Counted from the stretch's first letter, positions 34,531 through 52,170 are shown. The stretch is 64,000 nt of DNA from Girardinichthys multiradiatus (GCF_021462225.1 NC_061818.1:13055276-13119275), one strand, 5' to 3'. Notes: generated by a model not told the origin, from the letters alone. A program made the numbers and translations.

Positions 34531-37500
34531 TCACAGACCGGGCATGATGTAGGCAATGTTGTCCAATGTGTTTGACTGACAGAAGAAAAGAGATAACTTT
34601 TAGGAACCAGCAAATATAGGCGAACCTAACACTTTTAAATGAAATGCCTTGTAAAAATATTCATACCCCTAGACCTTCTTATCCTGTCACATCATAACCA
34701 CAAACCTCAATCCGTTTACTGGGATTTTATGTGCAAAGTAGCTCAGATGCAAAATGATGATTTTCAAACCGTTTATTCTAATAAAAAAAAACTTAAATGT
34801 GTGGAGTGAATTTATCTTGAGCCACCTTTAATCTGGTACCCTAAATAAAAGCTGGTCCTACCAATTGTCTTAAGAAATCATCTAATTCTTAAAACTAGCC
34901 CACCTGTGTATAATCTAATCTCAGTATAAATACGAGCTTGTCTGAGGCCTCGAAAACACAAACCTATCCAACTAAACCAGCCAACAAGAGCATTGATCAA
35001 AAGAGCAATAAAGAGGCTCATGGTGTCTCTAGAGGAGCTACAGAGATTCACAGCTCAAGTGTGAAAATCTGTAGACGCCATCCTCACAGTGAAACATGGC
35101 GGTGGTGCCATCATGCTTCAGCAGGTCAGAGTTGATGAGAAGATGGATGGAGCTAAATACAGGCCTGGAAGAAATCCTGTTGGGAGGAATACTTGAAACC
35201 TGGGTGAAGGTTTACCTTCCAGCAGGATAACAGCCCTGAACATACACTCAAAGCTACAATGGAATTATACAGATCAAACCATATTGATGTGTTACAATGG
35301 CCCAGTTAAAGTCCAGACCTAAATCTAGGTGAATATCTTTGGAAATACTTAAAAACTGCTGTTCACAAAAGTTCTCCATCTAATCTGACAGAGCATGTGT
35401 TATTTTGCTCGAAAGACCTTCATATGTAAAGAATTTGATGCTGCTCTATCCCATAAAATCCCCCAAAAGACTTTGGAAAAGTTTATGGGAAATAAAGACT
35501 TTTGCAATGCACTGCATGTTGTCTAGATAGCAGAAACATTAAGGATCACCGTTAATGTAAGACGGTAATTAAATAAAATATTCATTATTTAAAGAATATC
35601 ATCTTTACCAGGACATTTCGAGGACATCCATTTAACTGTGGTATCTGTGCTGTGAGGCAGGTCAACGGGCCGAGAGCACACAGGATGGAGTCCAGAAGAA
35701 CGGACAAACTCCCAGACACTGCCACCATCCCCTAAAACGACAAAGCATCACTCACATACCTTACTAATTTCAGTGCATACTAAACCTAAGCTCTAATTTT
35801 GTTTTATCTTTACTAATCCGGCTTGCAGAGATGCAGAAACTCACTTCTGTTTCTTGCAGCCGATGGCCAATCAGAGACAGGGACTCTCCAAGCAGCTGCA
35901 GGTGAGCTGCCGCGTCGATGGGGTCAACATCTGGCACTCGGGCCGGGGACAGCGACATAGCGCCCGGTGTTCTGGCTGGTGACACCAGCCCTGCTGTTGT
36001 TCCTACAACTGATGGCAAAACACAATTTAGACACAAAAGCATGTAGATTACACAGTGAGCTGAACAATAACAAGAATGCAGTGTGAATGCTATGAGCTGA
36101 ATGGGTCTGGACTGAAGCAGAATGTTGCTGGGTCAGCAAAGTATTAAAACCTTTACAATAATAGGATAAACGTAGAAAGTATTGTATTGGTATAAATTAC
36201 ATGATCACTGAAGAGTACAACAACAGGTAAACTCTTCTATAAAACAGCCAAAAACAGAAGAATTCCTTGCTTCAGAAACCGAGAATTAAAAAGCTAAAGT
36301 ATTCAGTTATTATAAAGGAGTATAAGGGTGCCTTGAAGGACAAAAAAAAAGGTTGGCTTGTTTGGACAGGTTTGCTTTTCTTTTTTATTACCGATTTCAA
36401 GCTCATTTACAAAAGGCATGATTGTTGCATGGCTTTAGTGCTAGTGCAATTTTGACTTTTCCTTGTTTTTTCGACTTTAAACCTAAAACAGGTAAGCCTA
36501 TCCAGGTGATCCTAATACTGCTCTTAGTTATAGCCCAGTGTTTTGTTGCACTTTTAAAGTGTGCATGGGGTTTCTAGCTGAAACCCCATGCACACTTTAA
36601 CAATGAACCTTGAAAGAGTACAAGGTGTTTGATTCAAAAACCATCCCCATTCTTTTCTATGGGAAATAGAATATTGTCTAGAACAAGAGTGTCCAAGGTC
36701 GGTCCTCAAGGGCCGGTGTCCTGCATGCTTTAGATCTGTCCCTATTTTAACACACCTGATTAAGCTGATTGCAGTTCAGCAAAAGCCTGGTAATCATCCA
36801 TCAATGGAAATCAGGTGTGCTGAAGCAAAGATAAATTGCAAACATACAGGACCTCGAGGACTGGAATTGGACACACCTGGTCTAGAAGGTAGATAATTAA
36901 ACAGTATAAAAGTTAGAAACAGCAGAAGTGAAAGCTGGCATGTCCTGAAACAGCTGAATCTTTTGATATTTGAAGGGTTTAAATAGCATAAAAACCAAAG
37001 TAGTTAGAGAGCAAAACGTACACAAAAGGGTTAGGACAGTGTGAATACTATGTAGCATTCACACTGTTCCAAAAGTGTGAATACTTTGTAGCATTCACAC
37101 TGCCAACAGTTTGAATTCTTTGTAGCATTCACACTGTTCCAAAAGTGTGAATACTTTGTAGCATTCACACTGTTCCAAAAGTGTGAATACTTTGTAGCAT
37201 TCACACTGTGCCAACAGTTTGAATTCTTTGTAGCATTCACACTGTTCCAAAAGTGTGAATACTTTGTAGCATTCACACTGTTCCAAAAGTGTGAATACTT
37301 TGTAGCATTCACACTGTGCCAACAGTTTGAATTCTTTGTAGCATTCACACTGTTCCAAAAGTGTGAATACTTTGTAGCATTCACACTGTTCCAAAAGTGT
37401 GAATACTTTGTAGCATTCACACTGCCAACAGTTTGAATTCTTTGTAGCATTCACACTGTTAGCTACAATCCTACAAAGAACACATCCAAGGTACCTTTGG

Positions 37501-40500
37501 TTTTGCCCTCACTGGAGGGCTTTTGCTTCACAGTGGTGGCCTCAGCTTTGTTCTGCTTGTGTTGCAGGTACTGGGCCTTCTGCCTCCAAACCTGAGAGGA
37601 AGGCAGATCACTTTAACACTCAGTAGTGTGGTAGGTGTCAGACTCCCTATATAGGTTTTCACTCCTTCTTGCTCTTTTTTAAAATATAAACATCAAGGTT
37701 CCCTACTAGTTTACAGCATATATATCTTTAGTGCTAGTACTTTGAACCAAAAATCAACCTAAGACTGAACATTTAGACAACGAATGAAGAATGAAGCCTG
37801 GAAATATAAATGTTTTTTCCTCACTTATCCAGACCTGGAACATACTGAAATTAACCTCATCCTGCAATGTGTTTAATGACTTCAAGAAACACAAAAACCT
37901 ACTAGTTTGTCTTTCTCAGGCATGGCCTTCCACACCTCTGCCAGCTTCTTGCTTAGCTCGCCAAAATCTGCAGATTAGACACACACATCTTTCAGAGAAA
38001 TCTGAAGGAATAATGTCTGTGCAAGAACACTTTACCCACCTAAACCTGGCTGCTCAGCGTTTATGTTGACCCTGTACTCTTTACAAAACACCTGATATGC
38101 TGTCGTCGTCTTCTTCTTGGTCTAGATGAATAACAAAAAACACTCAATAAGAGAGGAAAACAACACACAAAGCATAGAAATTATTTTCAGCTGGAAAAAC
38201 CAGAGCTAAAACTTAACAAGTCAAACCTTTTCTTTATCCTTATCATGCTTTTCTCTGTCTTTATCTTCTTTCTTCTTCTTCTTCTCTGTTGTTCCATCAT
38301 GGCCTTGATGGTGAGGGGTGATGGGCTTGCTCATAGCATACATTGGGCCAACAGCACTATGGCTGACAGTAGGATGGGAGTGGCTGTGGCTTCTTGAAGA
38401 TTCTGGTGAAAATGACACAAAGATGAGCTTTCAATAGAGGTCACTCCTGAAGTAGCGTGTCTCGCCCTTACTGCTTTTTGTCATCCATAGTAAAAGTATT
38501 ACTGGTTGTCATGTAGCACAGTGGTTCCCAATCTTTTTTGACTTGTGTACCCACTCAGTCAAACTTGTTCACAAAAATAGAACGTACCAATTATTAAGTG
38601 AAAATCATTTCATTTAATCTCCTTAACTTTTATTTTCAGCTCAAATTAAACATAAAGATAATTCTGTTGCCATGAAAATAACTATTTAAATAAATACAAA
38701 ATCAACATAAATAATAAACCTGCCTTTGTTGTAACAAAAAACTGGAGCTCTTTTGAATAAGTCCCCAATAAACATCTAAACTTAAAGAAGTCTGCTACAG
38801 AACACTTAACAAACGTAATATTCAGGCTCACCATATCAGTTTTACTTTGTAGGCATCATTTAACTGAGCTTTGATAAGACACCTGAGTCTGGTTGTTCTT
38901 GATACGCTTTGATAGATCTGGAGGCAGAGTGGAAACAGCTGTTACTTTTCTCCCTCTCTCCTGGTGGCGGAGCGTCGTCAATGTGAACAGCAAGGACATC
39001 CCTGCTCTAGTCTTTCCCACCTGTGGTTGTTTTATTGTGCCCATTTTGCTCTTTTGGTTGATAAAAGCTTAGTGTATTTTGCACCTGGGTCCTAATAAAG
39101 CATCACACATCCAAAAAGTATCCCTACTAACTGATAACATTTACCTTCATCTTGGAAATAAAATATTAAATGTTTACACGTACCCCCTGCAATGTGCTCA
39201 CGTACGACTAAGGGTACAAGGACAGCTAAAGTCAGACAGGAAGGCGTTCCACTTTGCTGCTCTGCTGCATTCATTTACATTAGAACTAAGGGGCTCTGAA
39301 GGGAAGAAGTGCTTCAATGTATTCAGCACTTTTAAACTGGGGTTTGCAGTACTGAGCATTTCTGAGTTTGTGAACGCTCATCATCCTATTCCTACCTTTC
39401 AGTGTCTTTCCTTTTTACTATCAGTCCTTATCATAGCTTGTAAATGTTTAAGACTATGGTGTTTGTCAAGAGTGCTGTTCATGAACTTAGAATTCAAACC
39501 AATTTATGTCAGGTTTTATTAGTGGGATGGAGACATTCCAGCATGAGCTCTGGAGGCCTGAATGAAAGAAAAGTGCAAGCTAGAATAATGAAAAAAAGTA
39601 GTGATATATAGGAAAGGGGTGTATACACAATTAGCCTAATGTTTTACTGCTGTTTAATTTATGAAACTGAAAGAAAGAAGAGCATTACATTTGCACCGTA
39701 ATCACAAGAAAAAACCTAACCTGTCTATTTGGAAATATTTCTAGTTGCAAAACAAAACATAACAAGAAAAACACAGTCATGGTGTGGAAACGGTTCTGCT
39801 AATTCCAGTTTCATACCCATACATTTGCATTTTATTATCTCCTATTTCCATTTTGTACATGTAAACGAACCATTACCAATGTAAACTTGTCAAAACAATA
39901 CATTTTTTGATATAATTGATACCAAAAAATGAATTAAAAACAATACAAACTGACTTGTTCTCATGTCCATGGCCGTAGCTACCATTGAGGACACAGAGAT
40001 CCGAACCACAGTACTTTTTAAAGTCTGGCTACGGCCCTGCTCATGTCCCCAAACTGTCGCATTTCTTCCAGCAGCAGTGCTGTACTATCAGAGGCACTCA
40101 GCCTCTCCCCTACCTGCAGCCTTACCTGAACAAAACAATGAGGTGCTGCTAGAAGTTTTAAACTTTGCTAACAATAACAAATGCTGAATGAAGCCACATG
40201 CTAGCTGCACTAATGCTAACAAGTTAACTTTATGACAATGATGTTTGAGAGCAACCTCAAAAGGTCAGTAAAGCTCCTGTATCTGCAACAGAGAGGTAGT
40301 AAACCTCCCAGACGGCTCTCGCCATCTGTCTAAATATTAGGATAGACACGGACAGCACAATGATGGTGTCTGCAAATTGCTTGGGGTCCCGCAGGGGGAC
40401 ATCACATGCCTTCTGCTGAACAACGCAGTTTGCGTACCGGGAAAATAGGTAGGCAAATGCAGTCAACTTGGGACTCCAGCTCAACCACCCAGGGATGTAT

Positions 40501-43500
40501 GCCAGGATCCTGTTAGTAGACTTCAGCTTAGCCTTCAACACCATGAACCCAGACATCCTTCACCAGAAACTCATCCAGCTCTCAGTGCCAACCACTACCT
40601 GTCAGTGGCAAGTGAGGCTGGAAAGCATCTTTTGCTGCACAAGAACCATTGCCCAAAAAAGTTGCGCCCCCCAGGTGTGTGTTCTCTCCCCACTCTTCAT
40701 CTCTCTGTGCATAAATGACTGCTCCTCAGCATACCCATCAATGAAACTCCTGAAGTTTGCAAATGACACCACTGTCATTGGTCTGATTCAGGATCAGCAA
40801 GAAGCACAACCTTCCACGCCCCGGGGCAGTACCACTGGGTCAGACTCTGCGTCTCGGTCTCGCTACCCACATTTCGGCCTCATCAGGGTGGCTAAATGCT
40901 GCCACGCATAACCTCTGCAAGGGCCTGGAGTTTCCTTTGTTCATCACTGTGTGGGTTGGCTCATCCACAGAACAGGACAGGTCCACACTACAATGAACAA
41001 TTAGGTCTGCATAGAGGATCATCAGAGCTGGCCTTCCCTACACCCGGCGACTTGTACGGGTTTAGAGTCAGGAAAAGGGAAGCTAACATCTCTGCAGATC
41101 CCACACACCCTGGACACATGCTTTTTAGATTTTCACCTTTAGGTCGGGGCTTCAGAGAGCTATTTGCAAAAACCAGCCACCACAGAGACGGTTTCTTCCC
41201 CCAGGCTGTCTCTGATGAACACAATAAACACCTTACTCAGAATATTCAGCTACTGTGATCTTAAACAAAATAAAGAGATTTCCACTGTCACAAACTGCCT
41301 TTCTTTTAATGAATACCTGAAAATAACAAAATAGGTACATCCCTAATTACAGCCTTTCTGAATTTCTTTTGGTTCTTATCCCCGTTTAATTCACTTGACT
41401 ATTATGCAATATAAGAGGTTTATCCAAAATAACCTTCTGCTGATAAGATATTATTTATTGGAGCACATACTGACATTTCCACACCGCATACTATCAGTAG
41501 ATTATTAAGAAAATGACCCTAAATCATTGTTTTTCAACGTGGATACTAAACAGCCCCCAGTGGATATGAGTGGGCGTATGGTCGGTCCAAAACGCCCATT
41601 GGCCGACTGCTCAAAGTTGACCAAAACTACAATCCTGTAGAAACAAAAGGTAATGTTGATTTTAAACTGCAATTACCAAGCTACAAGCAGCTGACTGCAG
41701 GCTGGTTACAGGAGCAGATAATCCAACCTATTCATCAGCCATTATCTGCTTATTACATTCCCAGATTTACTCTATAATAGCAGAACTATTGAAAACTACT
41801 ACCAAATTTAGCTATTATTTATTTGAAATTTAGGCTTAACTCGATGTCTGAAAATCAAAGTACCAACAAAATAATGTCACAGATAACATTATAACTGTAT
41901 TCATTTCTGTTAAATAATTTTAACAGCCGTATGAATACTTGTTGCTTTTCCGTACTGAATAAAAGCAATGCTGCTTGAAGATGTTTTACATTTTAGTTTT
42001 GAGTTTTAGTGTAAGTCATGCAAAACTGGGCAAATTTTACTCAAGGTTATTATTCTGAGAGAAGCCCATGATGTTCCATGTCCGTTTCCTCCTTTCTGGT
42101 GTAGTATCACATCTCTGTCCCAGGGATGCAGCTTAGGTCCCCTTTGACTGACGCACATCCAGTATCAGGACTAATTTGTTTCAGTTTGTATTAATAAAAA
42201 TAGGTGTCTTTTAATAACCATGCTCAATAGTGTATAAACTGATGTGGGTAACAGAAACGTGTAGCTCTTGTACAAAGATGTACAAAGTGAACCATAAATC
42301 ATCTATTCTACCAAATAAACCTACGAACGCAAGCGGAGGAATAAATGTGAACACACCTCCAAAACTTTTGCTGTGCTTCTTGTCCTTCCCACTTTTGTCC
42401 TTGTCTCTGTCTTTCTCTTTGTCCTTTTTCTTCTTGCTTTTCTTGCTCTTCTTTTTCTTTTTTGAAAGGTGTGTATATGAATCGTCTATTATCAGTTCCC
42501 CAGCCTCCAGTTCTGCCCCAGATGAAGAACTCTCATCTCCCACGCCACCTCCATAATGACCTGGAGAGGAGAGAATTTAGCGTTCAAAAGAAAACCAAGG
42601 CTTCATATAGAGATTACTATATGTTGCAGCCTAAACTGTGTGGATCTGATTGATCAAAATGTGTGTTCCATCTTGGAACATGTAGTTTCGTTACCTTCTA
42701 CCTCCACCTCCTTCCCCACTACAGGCAGCGGGTCTCTGTTCTGCAGCAGCTTCTTCTTGGGCGACTTTGACGGCTGCATCCTCTCTCTGTCCTTCTCTTT
42801 TTTCACACTAACTTTGGATAAGTGTGGCGTTATTGGAAAGCTTTCCGGCTCCTCTTTCTCTGACGACATGATGAGCTTCATTTTCAGCCCGTCTGCCTCA
42901 CGCAACGTAAGGGGTTCCTCTTTGGGAGCTCCGCCGTGAAACAGCGACAACTTGGAGGAAGAATGCTTCTTAAAAGAAGAAGACGATGACAACAGAGACA
43001 TGGGGCGGGAGTGCGATAAGGAGTGGCTCCCTTTGCTTCCGCTGCTCTCACGTTTGCGGTCCTTGGAGGAATGCGACGAGAAGGTGGGATAAGAGGGTTT
43101 CTTGTGCAAGTGGGGGCTGGGGTCCGAACCTGTAGCCATTGGAGAGGTGATGGCCTGCAGGAGGCCCATTGCGGTGTCTGCCGGGAGCAATGAAGAGGGT
43201 GAAGAAAGAGGTGGAAAGCGCTCTACAGACTTATGCTTTTTCTTATGAGGAGGTGGGCCTAAACCATCATGATCTGACAAAGACAACAAAATCCAGTTAT
43301 TAAGTGGAAATTTGTAAATGCAAAACATTGTTAAATCACATACAATTTAAATAAAATACCTTAAAGCTATTGGTTGTAATGTCACACAGTTAAAGGTATA
43401 TATATTAAAACCTTAGCAAGACATTGCATCTTCTCATGCTTTTAGAAGTATAACTTGTCACCCCGGTAATAGTGGTCGTCACTGTGTTTCTTCTTCTTCT

Positions 43501-44625
43501 TGTGGAAGTCCCCTCCCAGCATGAAAAGCTCTGAATCCTTATTTGAATAGACACAATACATTTTATAACACTGTAATAAGCATTAACACAAACATTTAGA
43601 ATAAAAAGAGAAATCACATACCTTTGGACGTTTTTTGGATGACTTTCGGACCTCTGCAGCAATCTCTTCTTCCTCTCGTAACAAATCCTTGTAGGACCTC
43701 CTTTTCTCCCTCTGGCTACGACCAGCAACGAGGCCTCCATCTGACCCCATCTCTAAAATATGACACTCACGTTGTGATTCATTTGTACAACTTTAGAACA
43801 AGGCTGTATTTACAGCGCTTTGCAAAAGTATTAACATTCTAACAAGCTTTCTAATGGACCTGCCCTGCATTTAGATTCTGACCAGTGTCCCTGCTGTAGA
43901 CATCTCCCTACAGCATGATGCAGCCATCACCATGTGGATTTGTCAGGATGACATGGAGGATTAGTTTTCTGCCACACATGGTGTTTCACGTAGGACCAAA
44001 GACATTCAGTACTTCTCTGATAGTAATGTCCATAGTAATTAAATGTTCAGATGATGAATTGAACAGAGCTCTTTGAGATGTTCAAAGCTTGGGATATTGT
44101 TTTATAACCTAACCCTGCCTTAAATTTCTCCACAGCTTTAGCCCTGATCTCTTTGGTGTGCTCCTTGGTCTTCATGATGCTGTTTAATCAAAATGTTCTC
44201 TGACAACTTCTGATGACTGCATTGAACAACTGTATGTATACGGAGAATAAATTACACTGGACTCTGTTTTAGGAGTCAGCGTAAAGAAAGGTGAAAATAA
44301 ATGCATGACGCACTTTTCAGATTTTTTTTCAAGGAATAAAACAAATAGTAAAATGATGTGCATCTCAGCATTGGTCTTTTACATACAATCCATTCAAGCC
44401 AATATATGTAACATGAGAAAACGTGGTAAGAGGTCAATGGTTATTGAGACTATTGCAAAGCACTGTAGAATTGTGCCCATGCACTGCAATTACATAGAAG
44501 AGGCTAAATAAAACCAGCGTGTATTAGTCGAATAAACTGTAGACACCATAGATAGTCAGAGCTAAAATACAATGAAGAGTGACATAAACAATGTCTTCTT
44601 TACCCTTTAACTCCTCATATGCCAT
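34531..44625 (-). CDS. hmgxb4: HMG-box containing 4 (HMGXB4) homologue
   Basis: Twelve coding exons, 587 aa (human about 600): 44,604-44,625; 43,622-43,752; 43,462-43,537; 42,695-43,273; 42,357-42,560; 38,227-38,402; 38,040-38,121; 37,903-37,967; 37,495-37,591; 35,845-36,008; 35,609-35,731; 34,531-34,575. All have GT-AG edges and matching phases. Landmarks: MAYEELKE start; [20 protein letters not shown] at about 17-36; long Ser- and Lys-rich middle; acidic GELIIDDSY before a polylysine tract; one HMG box at about 403-470 ([33 protein letters not shown]); conserved C-terminus with [20 protein letters not shown] and final IAYIMPGL. In other vertebrates this nuclear DNA-binding protein is linked to Wnt signalling and chromatin complexes. 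Introns carry many transposons. Identity rests on end-to-end similarity to remembered HMGXB4. Confidence 0.95.
34640..35520 (+). mobile_element. Tc1-like element in hmgxb4 intron 12
   Basis: It starts GCCTTGTAAAAATATTCATAC and ends near 35,516 with ACTTTTGCAATGCACTGCA, which is complementary in part to the start (GCA(G/C)TGC... termini). Inside lie CTCACAGTGAAACATGGCGG (35,083) and TGGTGCCATCATGCT, AAAGTCCAGACCTAAATCTAGG (35,309) and a GGAAATACTTAAAAACTGCTG block. The N-terminal half of the transposase is deleted and the rest has stops. It is about 880 bp, and non-autonomous. Confidence 0.65.
36554..36600. repeat. Perfect 21-bp hairpin in hmgxb4 intron 10
   Basis: Arms 36,554-36,574 and 36,580-36,600 are exact reverse complements over 21 bases (core GTGTGCATGGGG) with a 5-base loop TAGCT. 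It is transcribed as part of the intron. The loop is short for a canonical microRNA precursor, and a MITE relic or mutational palindrome is equally possible. Confidence 0.7.
36684..36879. mobile_element. hAT-type MITE with 8-bp target duplication
   Basis: The 196-bp element starts CAAGAGTGTCCAAGGTCGG and ends TTGGACACACCTG, so its ends are imperfect inverted repeats (GTGTCCAA and TTGGACAC). It is flanked by GTCTAGAA at 36,676-36,683 and 36,880-36,887. The 8-bp duplication fits hAT transposition. It has no coding capacity and sits in hmgxb4 intron 10. Confidence 0.85.
37039..37460. repeat. 36-bp minisatellite with 108-bp higher-order period
   Basis: About 11-12 units of 36 bp. Two unit types alternate in an A-A-B order: type A begins GTGTGAATAC and type B begins GTTTGAATTC, and all carry TTTGTAGCATTCACACTG. 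The triplet gives a 108-bp higher-order repeat whose copies look identical. Two units near the edges lack 2 bases (CTGCCAACAG for CTGTGCCAACAG). Type A is an imperfect hairpin (GTGTGAAT paired with ATTCACAC). It lies in hmgxb4 intron 10, about 35 bp from the exon 10 splice donor. Minus-strand open frames of 119-139 codons reading through it are artefacts. Confidence 0.95.
38403..40455. other. hmgxb4 intron 6, unrecognised part
   Basis: Apart from a CAGTGGTTCCCAATC string at 38,519, typical of hAT-derived MITE ends but without a partner I could find, I recognise nothing here. Plus-strand frames at 39,079-39,522 carry no domain. Confidence 0.45.
40460..41290 (+). mobile_element. LINE fragment, L2/Rex1-like reverse transcriptase and C-terminus
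   Basis: The plus-strand frame at 40,468-40,911 contains [20 protein letters not shown] (block with the first catalytic Asp), [17 protein letters not shown] (degenerate PQGCVLSPLLF.LY.ND block) and [14 protein letters not shown], where the catalytic F(A/S)DD has become FAND. A second frame at about 41,090-41,200 gives [19 protein letters not shown] and [11 protein letters not shown], the C-terminal block typical of L2/Rex1-like LINEs. The part between is deleted and shifted. It is inserted in hmgxb4 intron 6 in the opposite orientation to the gene. Confidence 0.8.
41291..42356. other. hmgxb4 intron 6, remainder
   Basis: AT-rich intron sequence with nothing I recognise, ending at the splice donor of exon 6 (GTGTGT at 42,356-42,351). 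Confidence 0.5.
43805..44480 (-). mobile_element. Non-autonomous Tc1-like element in hmgxb4 intron 2
   Basis: The left end ACAGCGCTTTGCAAAAGTATT and inner text (TCCCTACAGCATGATGCAGC at 43,904 and CACATGGTGTTTCACGTAGG at 43,976) match the complement of Tc1-like elements, with the GGGS hallmark decayed. The right end near 44,450-44,470 has TTGCAAAGCACTGTAG, complementary in part to the left end, so terminal inverted repeats can be paired. Length is about 670 bp, with no transposase. Confidence 0.65.
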
Positions 44626-45255
44626 GGTTTCCTCCTAGTCAACCCCTTTTCGTGTTTTGGGATGTTGACAGTCCTAAAATTAGAACAAAGACTTGTCAAG
44701 GAAACAAATAAAATGCTAACTAAAGTCAACAGAACAAGTGAGGCCAATTCTGACTGGAGACGTTTCTGTCATTGCCCTGAGTCAATTCTAAACAGATTCC
44801 AAGCAGGATGGATCAAAAAACAAACTTAAAGACGGACAAGTGTGACTAAATCAGGGAAAATATTAGCAATGGGATTGTATTACAGAAGCATCATTTTCAA
44901 ACCAGTACCAAACTTTTAGCTAAACTATTCCCGCCTCCTTTCGCAAAGATACATAAACACACCCCCTTCCTTTTCACTTAGACGCTGATTGTCCGGCACA
45001 TGCAGCACATTGCGACCCTCTAGGCCAGTTTGCAGTCAGCTGACCGGTGAGGGCGACTCAGGAAACACTGAGGCTTTGCCTAAAAGCTAGGCCTTGCTAG
45101 CTGTAAGTGGACCAAACAACGCGGCAAACATGCATTCATCTCATTTGTATTTTTATCTTCTGTTGCTCAATAATATATGTATATTACAAGATCTGAAAGG
45201 TGAGAGAAAACGCATTTATTAAATTTTAATACCTCAATTGAGATCTACAATTTAC

Positions 45256-45340
45256 GCGGGTCCTCTCGCCATCTTTATTATCAGCAGACAACAATTCGCC
45301 TGTGGAGAGGCGTGGCTTTGCTGACGCAGCCAATCAGCGT
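45256..45340 (-). promoter_or_regulatory. hmgxb4: Candidate hmgxb4 promoter and non-coding first exon
   Basis: On the minus strand there is a CCAAT box (as ATTGG, 45,330-45,334), a TGCGTCAGC CRE-like string, a CCACGCC box and AAGATGGCGAGAGG, which matches the YY1/TISU-type start element. A splice donor GC|GTAAAT follows at 45,256/45,255. The matching acceptor is CTAATTTTAG|GACTG at 44,673, the exon that carries the hmgxb4 ATG. Spacing of CCAAT to the presumed start (about 60 bp) is usual for NF-Y promoters. Motifs are read directly; promoter function is inferred. Confidence 0.65.
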
Positions 45341-47139
45341 GTGAGAAATGTGGAACTTTTAAATATACATCCGCTAATGTTTTGTTTTCAACTTTTCACA
45401 ATGACATATTACAAGTGTTTTCATTTATTATCCGGTTAATATAAATATCATTTTAAATAAAGCTGTCATAGACAGAATCCCACAATCGCAGCCAACGTAT
45501 TGATTTATTGGTTCATAATAATTTCGAACAGCAAAACATTCTTTACAACAAAGTTCACAAAGAGTAATTGTGCACAGTTAAAAAAAAATAAGGCAATTAA
45601 AAAAAGACACTTTGACAAGAAAACAAGATACACCAGTTAAAACTGTTAACCCACTGTGTCCTGTAATTATCACAGTATATTCAATGAACATAAGGCAAAA
45701 CGAGAACGAGTGAGCTCATGGACAGTATTTGAATAAACAGTCTCTTATACAAAAGCCATGGTTCCACCTTATCTCAGTTACATTGGACTCCTGTTTTCAG
45801 TTTTTTACCTATCCTCTGAATGACTTTTTCTAAGAGATGCACCAGTAAATGGTGACAGGAATTGGCTGACTTTACACTTGCCGAGCCAATAATTATGACC
45901 GACCAATCGTATCTTTTTCCCGATCAGTTAACCGACCATGCAAAAGCGCTAACAGGTCATGCTGACGACCCTCTTTAATGTATTAGTTGTTCTTGAGAGA
46001 AGAAGACTTAAAGTTGCTCTTTTTAAAATCTAGATTCTATCTGTTATGGAACACGCTAGATTTGGAAATGTTAGAAGTCTTCTTACTTAAGGTTAGGGTA
46101 TACGTTATCTAGGAAATACACACAGAGACTGAAGTTGGTAACGCTAACTGTGCTAATTCCTAGTATAGGATGGGGAAAACAGCTTAAAATGTCATCTCTG
46201 TAATTAGGTTGTCTTTGTTGATTAAATAATGACTTCCTGCTTAACTGTAGAGTTTAGTAACACTGACTGTTCTCTCTTTCTCTCCCATTTCTCACACATA
46301 GACCCAGTATGATGTTAGCTCTAGTTCTAATGGAACTACTTACTGAGCAATCACAGAAAGACTTCTTAAGGCTCCAGTACAGAGTTACAATAAATGTAGG
46401 AACGATTTAACAATCTGACACATCTGGCAGTAAATCAAAGGTTTTTTTTCACTCAAATATTATTTTGGAAACAGTTGCAATTTATATTGAATGCAAAAAA
46501 TATATTTCATTGTGCACTTCCACATTCTGCAAATGCAAAAAAAAAAAAAGAAGTGAGTATTATAAAAGGAGTTTGCTTTATTTGTACAGATGTATTTGTC
46601 ATATAATGACCTCAAAGAATTAAGCTGTATTAAAGAGAATTTTACTTATATCAAAACTGTTGTGAGGAGTTAATATTTTTAATTTATCCAAAAATTATAA
46701 TAAATATAGTACTTATAAAGAAATTAGAATCAGTGGGTCAGAAGTTTGAAAAAAAATCTCAGAGCCACAAAACTTTTTGATTGATGCATCTGTGGTTTTT
46801 CTGAGATTTATCAACAGGACTTTTTTCTGGAATTAAAAAAGTCAGAACATATTAACCATAACATCAATGGGTTTCGTATCAAGTTGACAACTTTACAATC
46901 CCAGTATTATTAGAAAACCCATTCAGAAAACTTCAGGAGAAACGTTGTTGTTAAAGCTTTCTTGCCTGGGTTAAAACAAAAAGGCGCAGAGCTGTTGTCT
47001 ATAGCAGTCATTTAAATAAACAATGACAGCCAATCCCGGTCTGATGTTAGACCTGTGCCCTTATGGATGTACACAGACAATTAGAGCCTTGGCAGTTTTA
47101 AAAAGGAGCTGGAGGTCAGCTCTGTGTTCAGTTAATCTT
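45341..47139. other. Between hmgxb4 promoter and ankrd54 stop
   Basis: AT-rich. A minus-strand AATAAA (46,577-46,582) is one candidate ankrd54 polyadenylation signal; others occur near 45,502. A decayed hAT-like MITE (AAGAGATGCACCAGTAAATG, then GGCTGACTTTACAC...GAGCCAATAATT) may lie at 45,830-45,960. No gene is seen. Confidence 0.4.

Positions 47140-52170
<5,031 letters not shown>

Noticed and set aside
37031..37454. Two minus-strand frames of 119 and 139 codons with Cys-rich repeats, and the CRISPR-like regular 36-bp spacing
   Set aside because: The array is a minisatellite inside a vertebrate intron. Units adjoin directly with no unique spacers, and no cas genes are present.
42230..42939. 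Plus-strand Phe/Leu/Ser-rich frames of 108-127 codons
   Set aside because: They are antisense to the Lys-rich hmgxb4 exons 5 and 6.
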